A DNA stretch of 7,992 nucleotides from Flavobacteriales bacterium (GTDB lineage Bacteria; Bacteroidota; Bacteroidia; Flavobacteriales_D; Sanyastnellaceae), in contig JAIYCK010000166.1 of the NCBI GenBank assembly GCA_027488055.1, positions 1 through 7,992 on the forward strand, given 5' to 3'. The notes under the pieces were generated by a model, which saw nothing but the letters and a program-made list of their open reading frames with translations, did no database searches and was not told the DNA's origin. The position numbers were made by a program, and so were the translations under genes. Positions 7,338-7,992 of this stretch are shown here, in pieces; within the stretch, counting starts at the first letter, position 1; every line of letters begins with the position of its first letter.

Positions 7338-7992
7338 TTAATCAGGTAAAATCAAATTGGCCAATGCCACAAACTCCTCAACGCTGAGCTGTTCAGGGCG
7401 CTGCTTAAATACAGGCAAGCTTTTGTCGATATCAGCGGGCAAGATACTTTTGAGTGAATTACTCAGGGTTTTGCGGCGCTGGTTAAAGGCTGTTTTCACG
7501 ACCAAACGTAGTTTTTTTTCAGAACAACCTACTTCGTGATTGAACTTGCGTGTCATCCGAATCACCCCGCTTTTGACCTTAGGTGGTGGTATAAATTCGG
7601 TTTCATGCACTGTAAAAAGATATTCGATGTCGTAATAAGCTTGAGCCAACACAGAAGTTACTCCATATTCCTTGGAACCAGGGCCGGTGGCAAATCGCTC
7701 TGCTACTTCCTTTTGGAACATCCCCACAAGTTCATGTACCATGTCTTTGTGTTCGAGTACCTTGAAAACAATTTGGGAGGAAATGTTGTACGGAAAATTG
7801 CCGACGACCGCGATGGGGCATTGAAATCGATTGCTCAAATCCATGCGCAAAAAATCCTCGGATAACACTTGCTCGGGCGCGAGCAATCGGGTCCCCACTA
7901 GATATTGTACACTTTCTCGGTCGATTTCTACAACCTGTAAGCGCGCATCCAAGGTCTTCAAGTGCTTGGTCAAGGCACCCATGCCAGGGCCA
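7338..7992 (-). CDS. rsmA: RsmA (KsgA) 16S rRNA dimethyladenosine transferase (partial, N-terminus beyond the window edge)
   Basis: SAM-dependent enzyme that dimethylates two adjacent adenosines in the 3'-terminal hairpin of 16S rRNA (A1518 and A1519, E. coli numbering) late in small-subunit assembly. The frame is open to the right edge. The SAM-binding motif GPGMGALT begins at the last complete codons, so an apparent ATG at 7982 lies inside this motif and is not the start; about 40 residues are missing. Further marks are VVEIDRE (motif II region), SEDFL, and the catalytic motif GNFPYNISSQ (near 7770-7802), in which Phe replaces the more common Leu. FIPPPKVKSGVI and FNQRRKTLSNSLK in the C-terminal domain are typical of the family. 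The stop is TAA at 7338-7340. Confidence 0.96.
   Translation of the reverse strand, partial: GPGMGALTKHLKTLDARLQVVEIDRESVQYLVGTRLLAPEQVLSEDFLRMDLSNRFQCPIAVVGNFPYNISSQIVFKVLEHKDMVHELVGMFQKEVAERFATGPGSKEYGVTSVLAQAYYDIEYLFTVHETEFIPPPKVKSGVIRMTRKFNHEVGCSEKKLRLVVKTAFNQRRKTLSNSLKSILPADIDKSLPVFKQRPEQLSVEEFVALANLILPD

Noticed and set aside
7338..7982. rsmA starting at the ATG at 7982
   Set aside because: That methionine is the M of the SAM-binding motif G-P-G-M-G-A-L-T, and the frame stays open upstream to the window edge, so the gene is truncated by the window rather than starting there.

Overview
The window is a chromosomal housekeeping stretch, most likely from a member of the Bacteroidota close to Flavobacteriales. 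This rests on the gene families (SUF-type Fe-S assembly as sufBCDS with an upstream A-type carrier, and RsmA with an N-F-P-Y-N-I-S motif), on A-rich leaders with few Shine-Dalgarno sequences, and on a promoter candidate of the Bacteroidota type (TTG, about 20 nt, TAnnTTTG-like). The phylum is fairly safe; the order is a guess. All seven recognised genes lie on the minus strand, so transcription runs from high to low coordinates.

In transcription order: the window enters inside rsmA (ksgA), the 16S rRNA dimethyladenosine methyltransferase, whose N-terminus is beyond the right edge (7338-7992). After 71 bp comes dnaG, the replicative primase (5311-7266), complete at 651 codons. A gap of about 235 bp holds a Bacteroidota-like promoter candidate and a perfect 9-5-9 inverted repeat. 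Then comes the Fe-S gene block: an IscA/SufA-type carrier (4750-5076), a 185 bp gap, then the tightly packed sufB (3125-4564), sufC (2347-3105), sufD (1110-2342) and sufS (1-1096, C-terminus cut by the left edge).

The block makes Fe-S clusters. SufS takes sulfur from cysteine, the SufB-SufC-SufD scaffold with its ATPase SufC assembles the cluster, and the A-type carrier hands it to client proteins. The spacings of 19, 4 and 13 bp between sufB, sufC, sufD and sufS indicate one transcript. The inverted repeat just downstream of the predicted start site upstream of sufA is the best candidate for an iron- or Fe-S-responsive operator.

The most unusual feature is in DnaG. Its N-terminal domain is clearly homologous to the CHC2 zinc-ribbon, but all four zinc-ligand positions are substituted (Ser37, Ser40, Asp58, Ser61), while the TOPRIM catalytic residues are intact. 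I saw no mobile element, CRISPR array, tRNA, rRNA or unknown multigene system.
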